Of a DNA stretch of 6,121 nt, positions 1 through 5,751 are shown in pieces. The notes under the pieces are model-generated. The model searched no databases. It worked only from the letters and a program-made list of their open reading frames with translations, and had not been told where the DNA came from. Positions within the stretch are counted from its first letter, which is position 1; every line of letters begins with the position of its first letter. Source of the stretch: Comamonadaceae bacterium (GTDB taxonomy: Bacteria; Pseudomonadota; Gammaproteobacteria; Burkholderiales; Burkholderiaceae_C); the NCBI GenBank assembly GCA_027490485.1, contig JAIXYA010000302.1, positions 1 through 6,121 on the forward strand, given 5' to 3'. The translations under genes and the position numbers were made by a program.

Positions 1-917
1 AAACCCAGCTGGAAAAAATCATCTCTGCCCTGCAAGCGCAGTCGCCGCACATCGCTGTCATCGACTCTATTCAAACGGTGTATTCAGACCAACTCACCAG
101 CGCGCCAGGGTCGGTGGCGCAGGTGCGCGAATGTGCCGCCCACCTCACCCGCTTGGCCAAGGCCAGCGGCATCGCCATTGTGTTGGTCGGCCATGTCACC
201 AAAGAAGGCGCTTTGGCCGGTCCGCGGGTGCTGGAACACATGGTCGACACGGTGCTGTACTTTGAGGGCGACACCCACAGCAGCTTTCGGCTGGTGCGGG
301 CCATCAAAAACCGCTTTGGCGCGGTGAATGAAATTGGCGTCTTCGCCATGACCGAAAAAGGGCTCAAGGGGGTCAGCAACCCCAGCGCCATTTTTCTCAG
401 CCAACACGCCGAGCCGGTGCCGGGCAGTTGCGTCATGGTCACCTTGGAGGGCACACGTCCTTTGCTGGTGGAAATCCAAGCGTTGGTGGACAGCGGTGGC
501 CCCAGTCCGCGCCGCTTGAGCGTGGGTTTGGACCGCGACCGCCTCGCCATGCTGCTGGCGGTGCTGCACCGACATGCCGGTGTGGCCTGCATGGACCAAG
601 ATGTGTTTGTCAACGCGGTCGGTGGGGTGCGCATCAGCGAGCCTGCCGCCGATTTGGCGGTGCTGTTGGCCATCACCTCCAGCTTGCGCGGCAAGCCCCT
701 GCCCAAAGGTTTTATCGCTTTTGGAGAAGTGGGCTTGGCTGGCGAAGTGCGCCCCGCGCCCCGCGGCCAAGAGCGCCTGAAAGAAGCCGCCAAGCTGGGC
801 TTTAGCGTGGCCGTCATCCCCAAAGCCAATGCTCCCAAAAAACCCATCGAGGGCATGACGGTGCATGCGGTCGAGCGGGTGGAAGAGGCCATGGCGGTGG
901 TGCGCGGCTTGGTTTGA
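1..917 (+). CDS. radA: DNA repair protein RadA (Sms), 3' part; 5' end outside window
   Basis: RadA is a RecA-like ATPase with a C-terminal Lon-like domain that promotes branch migration of recombination intermediates. The window opens inside the gene: the frame is open from base 3 and gives 304 residues before TGA at 915-917. The family is usually about 450-460 residues, so roughly 150 N-terminal residues (zinc finger and Walker A) are missing. Visible landmarks are the Walker B strand IAVIDS (Asp codon at 63-65), the following SIQTVYSDQ and SAPGSVAQVRE segments, and the RadA-specific KNRFG motif at 306-320. The Lon-like region runs from about 500 to the end and contains GGVRISEPAADLAV; where Lon proteases carry the catalytic Ser (PSAG), this protein has PAAD, so it should not be a protease, as is known for RadA. 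A GTG at 78 is internal, not a start. Identification is very secure. Confidence 0.97.
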   Translation, partial: TQLEKIISALQAQSPHIAVIDSIQTVYSDQLTSAPGSVAQVRECAAHLTRLAKASGIAIVLVGHVTKEGALAGPRVLEHMVDTVLYFEGDTHSSFRLVRAIKNRFGAVNEIGVFAMTEKGLKGVSNPSAIFLSQHAEPVPGSCVMVTLEGTRPLLVEIQALVDSGGPSPRRLSVGLDRDRLAMLLAVLHRHAGVACMDQDVFVNAVGGVRISEPAADLAVLLAITSSLRGKPLPKGFIAFGEVGLAGEVRPAPRGQERLKEAAKLGFSVAVIPKANAPKKPIEGMTVHAVERVEEAMAVVRGLV

Positions 918-940
918 AGTCGGCTCAAAACGCACTTTTG

Positions 941-954
941 TTGCGCTAACGCAA
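941..954 (+). repeat. Small inverted repeat after radA (weak terminator candidate)
   Basis: TTGCG (941-945) and CGCAA (950-954) form a perfect 5-bp stem with a CTAA loop, 24 bases after the radA stop. It is followed by GGTCTTT rather than a clean T-run, so as a rho-independent terminator it is weak. It could equally be a small operator or chance. It is the only compact stem in the first half of the radA to cytochrome gap. Confidence 0.25.
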
Positions 955-982
955 GGTCTTTGGGGGCCGTCCCAACTACAAC

Positions 983-1001
983 TCTCCTGTTATCAAGGAG
1001 A
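983..1001 (+). promoter_or_regulatory. Ribosome-binding site of the diheme cytochrome gene inside a possible hairpin
   Basis: A strong Shine-Dalgarno sequence, AAGGAG at 995-1000, lies eight bases before the ATG at 1009 and fixes the start of the cytochrome gene. The preceding TCTCCT (983-988) is its near-complete complement: TCTCCT pairs with AGGAGA (996-1001) as a 6-bp stem with a 7-base loop (GTTATCA). If formed in mRNA, the stem would hide the ribosome-binding site. The ribosome-binding role is secure; the regulatory role of the hairpin is an inference. Confidence 0.55.
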
Positions 1002-1008
1002 AGTTGCG

Positions 1009-1482
1009 ATGCAAACCCTGTCTAAGTGGGTGTTGATGGTGATCAGCTTGCTGTGGGTCACCTTTAGCCACGCCCAGCGTGTGGTGCCGGTGCCGGCCCT
1101 CACCGCCTACCAGCAAGAGTGCTCAGTTTGTCACTTTGCTTATCCGCCCGGTCTGTTGCCCCCCAATTCATGGAAAAACATCACCGACGCCTTGCCAAAG
1201 CACTTCACCGCCAACGTGCTGCTTAACAGTGACACCCAAAATGTGATTGCCAATTGGTTGCAAACCAATGCCATCAACCCCGAGTGGGTCGGTACCCAAA
1301 TACCGCCTGACAACCGCATCACCCGTGCCGACTGGTGGCAGCAAATTCACAAACCCAGCAAAAAGCTCACCGCCAAGGTCTGGAAAAGCCCGTATGTAAA
1401 AAGCCTCGCCAACTGCACGGCTTGCCACCGTGGCGCACCCAACGGCGAGTACAACGCCAAAACCGTCGTCATACCCTCATGA
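1009..1482 (+). CDS. Exported diheme cytochrome c (DHC family)
   Basis: A 157-residue periplasmic c-type cytochrome that should carry electrons between the membrane and a soluble partner. Residues 1-22 form a Sec signal peptide (Lys6, hydrophobic core 7-19, likely cleavage after SHA at 22). Two haem-attachment motifs are present: CSVCH at 38-42 and CTACH at 136-140. His65 (in PKHF) and His114 (in QQIHKP) sit where the DHC family (Pfam PF09626) places the distal ligands, suggesting bis-His coordination of both haems. The first haem lies near the mature N terminus and the second near the C terminus, as in that family. The start at 1009 is chosen because it has AAGGAG eight bases upstream and yields the signal peptide; the frame is open further upstream into radA but that part is not protein-like. 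The gene overlaps the downstream cytochrome b by ATGA, so the two are almost surely translated as a pair. The physiological partner is not evident. Confidence 0.9.
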   Translation: MQTLSKWVLMVISLLWVTFSHAQRVVPVPALTAYQQECSVCHFAYPPGLLPPNSWKNITDALPKHFTANVLLNSDTQNVIANWLQTNAINPEWVGTQIPPDNRITRADWWQQIHKPSKKLTAKVWKSPYVKSLANCTACHRGAPNGEYNAKTVVIPS

Positions 1483-2120
1483 ACCCCTTAGACACAGACA
1501 ACACCACAGAACCCTCCACCGTCAAAGTCTGGGACTGGCCGGTTCGCGTCTTCCATTGGACTTTGGCGGCCAGCGTCTTGAGCGCTTTTTTCACAGGCGA
1601 AAACGAAGACTTTGAGCGCTTGCACCAAACCTTGGGTTGGGTGGCGGCAGGCTTGATGGGTTTTCGGGTGGTCTGGGGCTTGGTGGGCACCCGCTATGCG
1701 CGGTTTGCTGAGTTTGTCCGCAGCCCAGCGCAGGTATGGGCTTATATAAAGAGTTTGCGCAGCGGCCAGCCTCAGCACTTTGTCGGCCACAACCCGGTGG
1801 GTGCCGTGGCCGTTATTTTGCTTATGGGCTTGACGGCCTTGAGCGTCTATACAGGCTGGCTGGTTTTGGCCGAGGACGCGGCCGAGTGGATGGAAGAGTC
1901 GCATGAAATAGCTGCCCATGCCTTGATCGCCGTGGTCTTGGTCCATGTGATTGGGGTGCTGTGGAGCAGCCGAGCCCACGGGGAAAACTTGCTCAAAGCC
2001 ATGCTGACCGGGCGCAAAGCTGCGCCAAGCGAGGCGGGCATTCACCACAATTGGGGTGTGCTGGGCTTGGCCATGCTGCTGGCGGTGGCTTGGTATATGT
2101 TTGTCGAACTCAGAGGCTGA
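1479..2120 (+). CDS. Cytochrome b561 / HupC-type membrane cytochrome b
   Basis: A 213-residue integral-membrane di-haem cytochrome b of the bacterial b561/Ni-hydrogenase b subunit type (PF01292). It probably takes electrons from the quinol pool and passes them to the diheme cytochrome c encoded just before it. The N terminus has the typical VWDWPVRVFHW signature, with His26 in the first membrane segment. Hydrophobic segments lie near residues 27-39, 50-68, 107-130, 143-161 and 192-209. Candidate haem ligands are His26, His49 (RLHQTLG), His142 and His156; the 14-residue gap between the last two matches the spacing known in HydC-type subunits. Start ATG at 1479 overlaps the upstream TGA (ATGA), has no ribosome-binding site of its own, and therefore relies on translational coupling. 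An upstream extension of the frame to 1335 lies inside the cytochrome c gene and is not part of the protein. No hydrogenase genes are nearby, so a hydrogenase role is unlikely. Confidence 0.9.
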   Translation: MNPLDTDNTTEPSTVKVWDWPVRVFHWTLAASVLSAFFTGENEDFERLHQTLGWVAAGLMGFRVVWGLVGTRYARFAEFVRSPAQVWAYIKSLRSGQPQHFVGHNPVGAVAVILLMGLTALSVYTGWLVLAEDAAEWMEESHEIAAHALIAVVLVHVIGVLWSSRAHGENLLKAMLTGRKAAPSEAGIHHNWGVLGLAMLLAVAWYMFVELRG

Positions 2121-2138
2121 AACATAGGTCAAAATCAG

Positions 2139-2153
2139 CGCCATGAAATGGCG
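2139..2153 (+). promoter_or_regulatory. Hairpin across the start codon of the small membrane protein gene
   Basis: CGCCAT (2139-2144) and ATGGCG (2148-2153) form a perfect 6-bp stem with a GAA loop. The ATG at 2143-2145 lies in the left arm and loop edge. There is no Shine-Dalgarno sequence before this ATG. A CAAAAT at 2130-2135 would sit at -10 distance for a transcript beginning at the ATG, but no -35 box is apparent. Effects on translation are inferred only. Confidence 0.35.
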
Positions 2154-2559
2154 AAACATAGCGGTGGTGTTGGGCTTGGCAGTCTTGCTGTACGGCTCGT
2201 TTCGCGCCTTTGGTTGGTGGGGGTTTTCACTGGTTTCCAGCGGCATCGTGTTTTGGTTGCTGCAACTCTCTACCCGTTTGATGCAAACCATGGAACGCGC
2301 CGCCGATCAACCGGTGGGAAGCGTCGCCAATGCAGTCATGTTCCATGCCCAGCTGCATGATGGCTTGCGCTTGCTGAAAGTCATAGCACTGGCAGCCAGT
2401 CTGGGCCAGCGCATCCCAAGCGTTGACAAAAGCACGGATATTTTCGAGTGGCGAGATGCGGGAGGCGACAGCGTGAAGTGCCACTTTCACGAGGGCCGCC
2501 TACAGCAATGGTCTTTGTCGCGTGCCAACGCCAATCCTGCGGCGCAGGATGCAACGTAA
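2143..2559 (+). CDS. Small membrane-anchored protein of unknown function
   Basis: A 138-residue protein that I cannot assign to a named function. The N terminus has two hydrophobic segments, about residues 5-19 and 26-42, separated by a short turn with Arg21; a basic start (MKWR) suggests the N terminus stays in the cytoplasm. Residues 45-138 are soluble-looking. They comprise a helical stretch (HDGLRLLKVIALAASLG, 72-88) and a short beta-like region (DIFEWRDAGGDSVKCHF, 99-115; then EGRLQQWSL, 117-125). That order, G-helix followed by W-D-x-x-G and F-x-x-G-x-L, is reminiscent of BamE/SmpA-like domains, but this is pattern resemblance only. The gene begins 22 bases after the cytochrome b stop and could belong to the same transcript. 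No ribosome-binding site is visible. The reading frame uses codons like its neighbours and has proper gene spacing, so I take it as real. Confidence 0.75.
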   Translation: MKWRNIAVVLGLAVLLYGSFRAFGWWGFSLVSSGIVFWLLQLSTRLMQTMERAADQPVGSVANAVMFHAQLHDGLRLLKVIALAASLGQRIPSVDKSTDIFEWRDAGGDSVKCHFHEGRLQQWSLSRANANPAAQDAT

Positions 2560-2597
2560 AATCGCACCCCTTACCTACGCAGACCCCGAATAAAGGA
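2557..2597 (+). promoter_or_regulatory. Leader of ilvE: candidate -10 box and ribosome-binding site
   Basis: AAGGA at 2593-2597 lies five bases before the ilvE ATG and decides that start. TAAAAT at 2557-2562, overlapping the stop codon of the preceding gene, resembles a -10 box. No good -35 hexamer is found at 16-18 bases upstream, so a separate ilvE promoter is only a possibility. The 43-base gap has no attenuator-like leader peptide or terminator stem. Confidence 0.35.
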
Positions 2598-2602
2598 ACA
2601 CC

Positions 2603-3541
2603 ATGAGCGCCCTGCCCCCCCCGATGCACGACCGTGACGGCAAAATTTGGATGGATGGCGAGCTGGTCGATTGGCGCGACGCGAAGATCCATGTGCTGTC
2701 CCACACCTTGCACTACGGCTGCGGCGCTTTCGAGGGTGTGCGGGCTTATGACACAGCCAACGGCACCGCCATCTTCCGCTTGCAAGAGCACACCGAGCGC
2801 CTGTTCAACAGCGCCAAAATTTTGCGCATGAAAATCCCGTTCACCCCCGAGCAGGTGAACGAGGCGCAGCGCACCGTGGTGCGTGAAAACAAACTTAAAA
2901 GTGGCTACATCCGGCCCCTCACCTGGATTGGCTCGCAAAAGCTGGGTGTCTCGCCCAAAGGCAACCAAATCCACCTGATGGTCGCGGCCTGGACCTGGGG
3001 CGCTTACCTGGGCGAAGACGGCATGAAGCGCGGCATCCGCGTGAAAACCTCTAGCTACACCCGCCACCATGTGAACATCACCATGACGCAGGCCAAGGCG
3101 GTGAGCAACTACACCAACTCCATCTTGGCCAATATGGAAGCGCTGGACGACGGTTACGACGAGGCCTTGTTGTTGGACGCGTCCGGTTTTGTGTCCGAAG
3201 GCGCAGGCGAAAACCTGTTTGTGGTCAAGGGCGGCGTCATCTACACCCCCGATTTGTCGGCTGGCGCTTTGAACGGCATCACCCGCAACACGGTGTTCCA
3301 CATCGCCAAAGACTTGGGGCTGGAGATCGTGCAAAAGCGCATCACCCGCGACGAGGTCTACATCGCCGACGAAGCCTTTTTCACCGGCACCGCCGCCGAG
3401 GTCACGCCCGTTCGTGAGCTGGACCGCATCGAGATTGGCGCGGGCAGCCGCGGCCCCATCACCGAAAAAATCCAAACCGCTTTCTTTGACATCGTCAATG
3501 GACGCAATCCCAAATACGCCCATTGGCTGACCAAGGTTTGA
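2603..3541 (+). CDS. ilvE: Branched-chain amino acid aminotransferase
   Basis: IlvE is the PLP-dependent class IV aminotransferase that performs the last step of valine, isoleucine and leucine synthesis, moving an amino group from glutamate to the branched-chain 2-oxo acids in the cytoplasm. The 312-residue length matches the family (E. coli about 309). Key features are HTLHYGCGAFEGVRAY at 34-49, Arg59 (PLP phosphate contact), the Schiff-base Lys165 in TQAKAVSNYTNS, Glu199 in the SEGAGENLF segment (contacts the pyridine nitrogen), GITRNT at 225-230 and GTAAEVTPV near the C terminus. The ATG at 2603 has AAGGA five bases upstream. The TGA at 3539-3541 is one base from the ATG of the zinc-finger gene, so the two are probably co-transcribed and translationally coupled. 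It is more like IlvE than D-amino-acid aminotransferase or aminodeoxychorismate lyase in motifs and length. Confidence 0.96.
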   Translation: MSALPPPMHDRDGKIWMDGELVDWRDAKIHVLSHTLHYGCGAFEGVRAYDTANGTAIFRLQEHTERLFNSAKILRMKIPFTPEQVNEAQRTVVRENKLKSGYIRPLTWIGSQKLGVSPKGNQIHLMVAAWTWGAYLGEDGMKRGIRVKTSSYTRHHVNITMTQAKAVSNYTNSILANMEALDDGYDEALLLDASGFVSEGAGENLFVVKGGVIYTPDLSAGALNGITRNTVFHIAKDLGLEIVQKRITRDEVYIADEAFFTGTAAEVTPVRELDRIEIGAGSRGPITEKIQTAFFDIVNGRNPKYAHWLTKV

Positions 3542-3542
3542 C

Positions 3543-3740
3543 ATGAAGACCATCGAGTTGCTGGCCAAAGACCTCAACAGCCACGGCGGCGTGTTCTGTC
3601 CCAATCCCAAGGCGGACATGCAGCTGTGGAACACCCACCCCAAGGTGTTTCTCGACCTGTCGCACCAAGGCCATGCCAAGTGCCCCTATTGCAGTACCGA
3701 GTACCGCCTGAAAGATGGCGAGCACATCGCAGCGCATTAA
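3543..3740 (+). CDS. zf-CHCC zinc-finger small protein
   Basis: A 65-residue cytoplasmic protein of the zf-CHCC family (PF10276), the same zinc fold as the mitochondrial complex I subunit NDUFS6. The likely zinc ligands are Cys19 (VFCPNP), His32 (in NTHPKVFLDL), Cys47 and Cys50 (KCPYCSTEYRL). The HPKVxxxL stretch followed by CPYC and an aromatic-Arg-Leu end is the family signature. The start at 3543 is separated from the ilvE stop by a single base; AAGG at 3533-3536 inside the ilvE end can serve as ribosome-binding site. In my knowledge of betaproteobacteria this small gene often sits between ilvE and waaF, which supports it being real. Bacterial function is not established; a role in metal or Fe-S/complex I assembly would be a guess from the NDUFS6 relationship. 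Confidence 0.9.
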   Translation: MKTIELLAKDLNSHGGVFCPNPKADMQLWNTHPKVFLDLSHQGHAKCPYCSTEYRLKDGEHIAAH

Positions 3741-3742
3741 TC

Positions 3743-3755
3743 GGGGTCTGACCCC
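3743..3755. repeat. GGGGTCTGACCCC palindrome, REP-like
   Basis: GGGGTC and GACCCC flank a single T as a perfect 6+6 palindrome, with partial symmetry extending into the flanks (TTAATC on the left, AATAA on the right). As RNA it could form a 5-bp GGGGT/ACCCC stem with a CTG loop. The 23-base gap between the zinc-finger gene and waaF consists of little else. I recall that GGGGTC[A/T]GACCCC elements are dispersed in many proteobacterial genomes, often near REP-associated transposases; that is memory, not shown here, as only one copy lies in this window. It lacks a T-run, so it is not a standard terminator. Confidence 0.6.
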
Positions 3756-3763
3756 AATAACTT

Positions 3764-4783
3764 ATGACAGCCAGTTTGCTGATTGCGCCGCAGTGGATAG
3801 GCGACGCGGTGATGACAGAACCTTTGTTACGTGTGCTTGCTCAGCGCGGCGAGCGTTTAAGCGTGGCTGCCATGCCCTGGGTGGCGCCCATATACCGCGC
3901 CATGCCGCACGTGACCGAGGTGATCGAGTTGCCTTTCCCCCGTGGTGGTTTGCGCTGGGGGGCACGGCGCAACTTGGCTAGCCAGTGGCGAGGCCGATTT
4001 GAGCGAGCCTATGTAGGACCAAATTCTTGGAAAAGCGCCTTGCTGCCGTGGATGGCGGGCATTCCGGTGCGTGTGGGCTACCACGGCGAAGCCCGTTTGG
4101 GTTTGCTCAACCAGCGCCTGCCCAACCCTGAAAAAAACCATCGCGGTGCGATGGTGGCGCATTACCTCGCCTTGGCACAAATGCAAGCTGACAGCAGCAT
4201 GCAGCCCAAGCTGGATTTGTCGTTGGACCTGCTCAAAGCCACTTTGTTGAACTTTGACCTCAAATTGGGCGCGTATGCGGTGTTCGCTCCTGGGGCGGAA
4301 TACGGCCCTGCCAAACGCTGGCCAGCGGCCTATTTCGCAGAGTTGGGCTTGCGCACGGGCTTGCCGGTCGTGCTGCTGGGCTCAGCCAAAGAGGCCGAAC
4401 TCTGTGATGAGATTGCCCAAAGCATCCACCAAGAAAGGCCCAAAACTGCCAGAAACTTGGCGGGTAAGACCGACCTTAGCCAGGCCATGGCCTTGATTGC
4501 TTCATCTCAGGCCATGCTCAGCAATGATTCGGGCCTGATGCACGTGGCGGCTGCCATGGGTGTGCCGCAGGTGGCGGTGTTTGGCTCCTCCAGCCCTTTG
4601 CATACACCGCCATTAAGTGACAAAGCCGTGGTCTTGTGGCTGAAAAACGAGGCCAGCTACCAACCCCCTTTGGACTGTGCGCCTTGTTTTCAAAGAACTT
4701 GCCCCTTGGGTCATTTGCGGTGCTTGAATGATTTGACGCCCGAGCGGGTCGAGCAGGCTTGGCGAGAAGTGGTCAGTGGCTAA
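3764..4783 (+). CDS. waaF: LPS heptosyltransferase II (GT9)
   Basis: WaaF (RfaF) transfers the second L-glycero-D-manno-heptose from ADP-heptose onto heptose I of the LPS inner core, at the cytoplasmic face of the inner membrane. The 339 residues match the family (E. coli about 348). The N-terminal Rossmann-like half begins LLIAPQWIGDAVMTEPL with Asp14, the likely catalytic base. AYVGPNSWKSAL and AGIPVRVGYHGE follow. The C-terminal half carries FAPGAEYGPAKRW (PGAEYGPAKRW at 176-186), the nucleotide-sugar motif NDSGLMHVAAA from 254, and SSPLHTPPL. A Cys-rich tail, C305-x2-C308-x4-C313-x6-C320, is seen in many WaaF-type proteins. The ATG at 3764 is the only start that keeps the WIGD motif with a normal N terminus, yet it has no Shine-Dalgarno sequence; a palindrome occupies that region. 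Its stop overlaps the convergent permease gene by four bases. Confidence 0.95.
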   Translation: MTASLLIAPQWIGDAVMTEPLLRVLAQRGERLSVAAMPWVAPIYRAMPHVTEVIELPFPRGGLRWGARRNLASQWRGRFERAYVGPNSWKSALLPWMAGIPVRVGYHGEARLGLLNQRLPNPEKNHRGAMVAHYLALAQMQADSSMQPKLDLSLDLLKATLLNFDLKLGAYAVFAPGAEYGPAKRWPAAYFAELGLRTGLPVVLLGSAKEAELCDEIAQSIHQERPKTARNLAGKTDLSQAMALIASSQAMLSNDSGLMHVAAAMGVPQVAVFGSSSPLHTPPLSDKAVVLWLKNEASYQPPLDCAPCFQRTCPLGHLRCLNDLTPERVEQAWREVVSG

Positions 4784-4791
4784 GCCGACTG
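4774..4791. terminator. Hairpin at the convergent waaF / permease ends
   Basis: CAGTGGC (4774-4780) pairs with GCC-g-ACTG (4784-4791) as seven base pairs with one bulged G; the 3-base loop is TAA, the waaF stop codon. The same stem exists on the other strand, so it could act for both convergent genes. On the plus strand it is followed by CTTTCG, not a strong T-run, and on the minus strand by ACCACTTCTC. It is therefore at best a weak bidirectional terminator. Confidence 0.3.
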
Positions 4792-5688
4792 CTTTCGCAA
4801 CCCCAAACCCACCACCACACTCACCACCATCAAGGCGCCGCCTACTTGCACCCAAGCCACTTGTTGGTCTAACACCGCCCAGCCCAGCGCCAAAGCAAAG
4901 ACCGGCTCCACATTCATGATGGCCGAGTTGGCGGCCACACCCAGTTTGGGTAAAACCGTGAACATGATGGTGAAAGCCGTGCCGTACAGCAAAGTGAGCA
5001 GCCCCAAGCCTTGCCAACCCAGCAGGGTTTGCGGCCAGTGCGGACCACCCCGCAGGCCGATCACCACTAAAGCCACGCTGCCCGCCAGCAGCAAGCTGAA
5101 AAAGGTTCGTAGCCGCCCGTCCATGCCGGCAGTTTCATGTTGGGTGCCCACCAATGCCAAGCCGAAACTGCAAGCGGCTGCCAAAGCAAAGCCCACACCT
5201 TCACCAATCTGCGCCCATTGGGCTTGTGCGCCCAAACCGGAGGCAGCGCCCAGTACGTCCAGCGCAATGGCCAAACCGAGCAAGATCAGTGGCATGGCCA
5301 GCAACACGCTGCGTTGCGGTGTGCGCTTGTAAATAAGCTTGTCCCACAAGGCCGTCCACAGCGGGTAAGTGTTGAAAGCCAGCAAAGCCAGAGCGACTGG
5401 CAAGCGGGCCACGGCGGCATACAAGAACTGGCTTTGTACGCCAATCATCAGGCCCACCAACAGCAGGCCGCGCCCTTGTTGGCGGTTAAAGCGCCAAGAC
5501 ACATGGGCCACCACCAGCAAAAAAGCCACGACGCAGGCCGTCACCAAGCTGCGTGTAGCCACTGCGGTGGCCACATCCAAGCCGCTGTTGAAGGCGACCC
5601 GGGCCGCGATATGGTTGGACGCCATCATCAAGGCGATCAGCAACAGGGTGAAAAAAGCCTGCAGGCTCAGGGCGCGGGGGGAGATCAT
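4780..5688 (-). CDS. EamA/DMT-family permease
   Basis: A 302-residue inner-membrane transporter of the drug/metabolite transporter superfamily (10-TMS type, two EamA repeats, PF00892); members typically export amino acids or other small metabolites, but the substrate cannot be read from the sequence. Repeat one covers about residues 10-144, including ATRSLVTA (44-51) and NTYPLWTAL (106-114). Repeat two covers about 160-297, including [12 protein letters not shown] (259-270). The position that often holds the Glu of the lgE motif is LDQQ here (from 273), a mild deviation. The C terminus ends in a short basic LRKQSA. The ATG (complement of 5686-5688) has no obvious Shine-Dalgarno sequence; the next in-frame ATG upstream is separated by TAG, so the start cannot be moved to it. 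The TAG stop (complement of 4780-4782) overlaps the end of waaF. It is divergent from uvrA. Confidence 0.92.
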   Translation of the reverse strand: MISPRALSLQAFFTLLLIALMMASNHIAARVAFNSGLDVATAVATRSLVTACVVAFLLVVAHVSWRFNRQQGRGLLLVGLMIGVQSQFLYAAVARLPVALALLAFNTYPLWTALWDKLIYKRTPQRSVLLAMPLILLGLAIALDVLGAASGLGAQAQWAQIGEGVGFALAAACSFGLALVGTQHETAGMDGRLRTFFSLLLAGSVALVVIGLRGGPHWPQTLLGWQGLGLLTLLYGTAFTIMFTVLPKLGVAANSAIMNVEPVFALALGWAVLDQQVAWVQVGGALMVVSVVVGLGLRKQSA

Positions 5689-5712
5689 GGTCTAGAGCAT
5701 AAGCGGGTTGGC

Positions 5713-5718
5713 TATGAT
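5713..5718 (+). promoter_or_regulatory. Candidate -10 box for uvrA
   Basis: TATGAT lies 34 bases before the GTG start of uvrA in the 63-base divergent region. No convincing -35 hexamer is at the right distance (the region around 5690-5696 is GTCTAGA). I found no CTG-N10-CAG LexA-type box between 5640 and 5800. The call is tentative. Confidence 0.3.
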
Positions 5719-5751
5719 GGCGGGTTGCCCTCGATCAAGCCCAAGCCCGCC
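5719..5751 (+). promoter_or_regulatory. Hairpin in the uvrA leader, abutting its start codon
   Basis: GGCGGGTTG (5719-5727) pairs with CAAGCCCGCC (5742-5751) as nine base pairs with one bulged G, around a 14-base loop. The right arm ends exactly where the proposed GTG start begins (5752), and the left arm begins immediately after the candidate -10 box. No Shine-Dalgarno sequence is visible in this stretch. It might modulate uvrA translation, or it may reflect a GC-rich leader; the sequence alone does not decide. Confidence 0.35.

Noticed and set aside
78..80. GTG at 78 as the start of radA
   Set aside because: It falls inside the conserved IDSIQTVYSDQ segment right after Walker B; the frame is open to the window edge and the gene starts outside the window.
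71..935. Two long minus-strand open frames (about 285 and 283 codons) opposite radA
   Set aside because: They are antisense to an unmistakable RadA coding frame, have low-complexity Ser/Thr/Arg- or His/Gln-rich composition and no family motifs; this is typical shadow reading in a GC-rich gene.
992..996. ATCAA as half of an FNR box upstream of the cytochrome genes
   Set aside because: The matching TTGAT half-site at the required spacing is absent (TCTCC is there instead).
2148..2360. Alternative 70-codon frame starting at ATG 2148
   Set aside because: It is out of frame with the longer hydrophobic protein, has no ribosome-binding site, and its Arg-rich product does not look like a real protein.
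2423..2444. TTGACA followed by TATTTT as an ilvE promoter
   Set aside because: The hexamers are only 10 bases apart, lie inside the coding sequence of the small membrane protein, and no -10 box is found at 16-18 bases from TTGACA.
2381..3679. A 432-codon minus-strand open frame spanning ilvE
   Set aside because: It is long but antisense to a complete IlvE with all catalytic residues, crosses gene borders on both sides, and its product shows no recognisable domain. GC-rich codon bias explains it.
3715..3981. An 88-codon plus-strand frame bridging the zinc-finger gene and waaF
   Set aside because: It overlaps two well-supported genes in another frame and its Arg/Ala-rich product resembles neither; it is out-of-frame reading.
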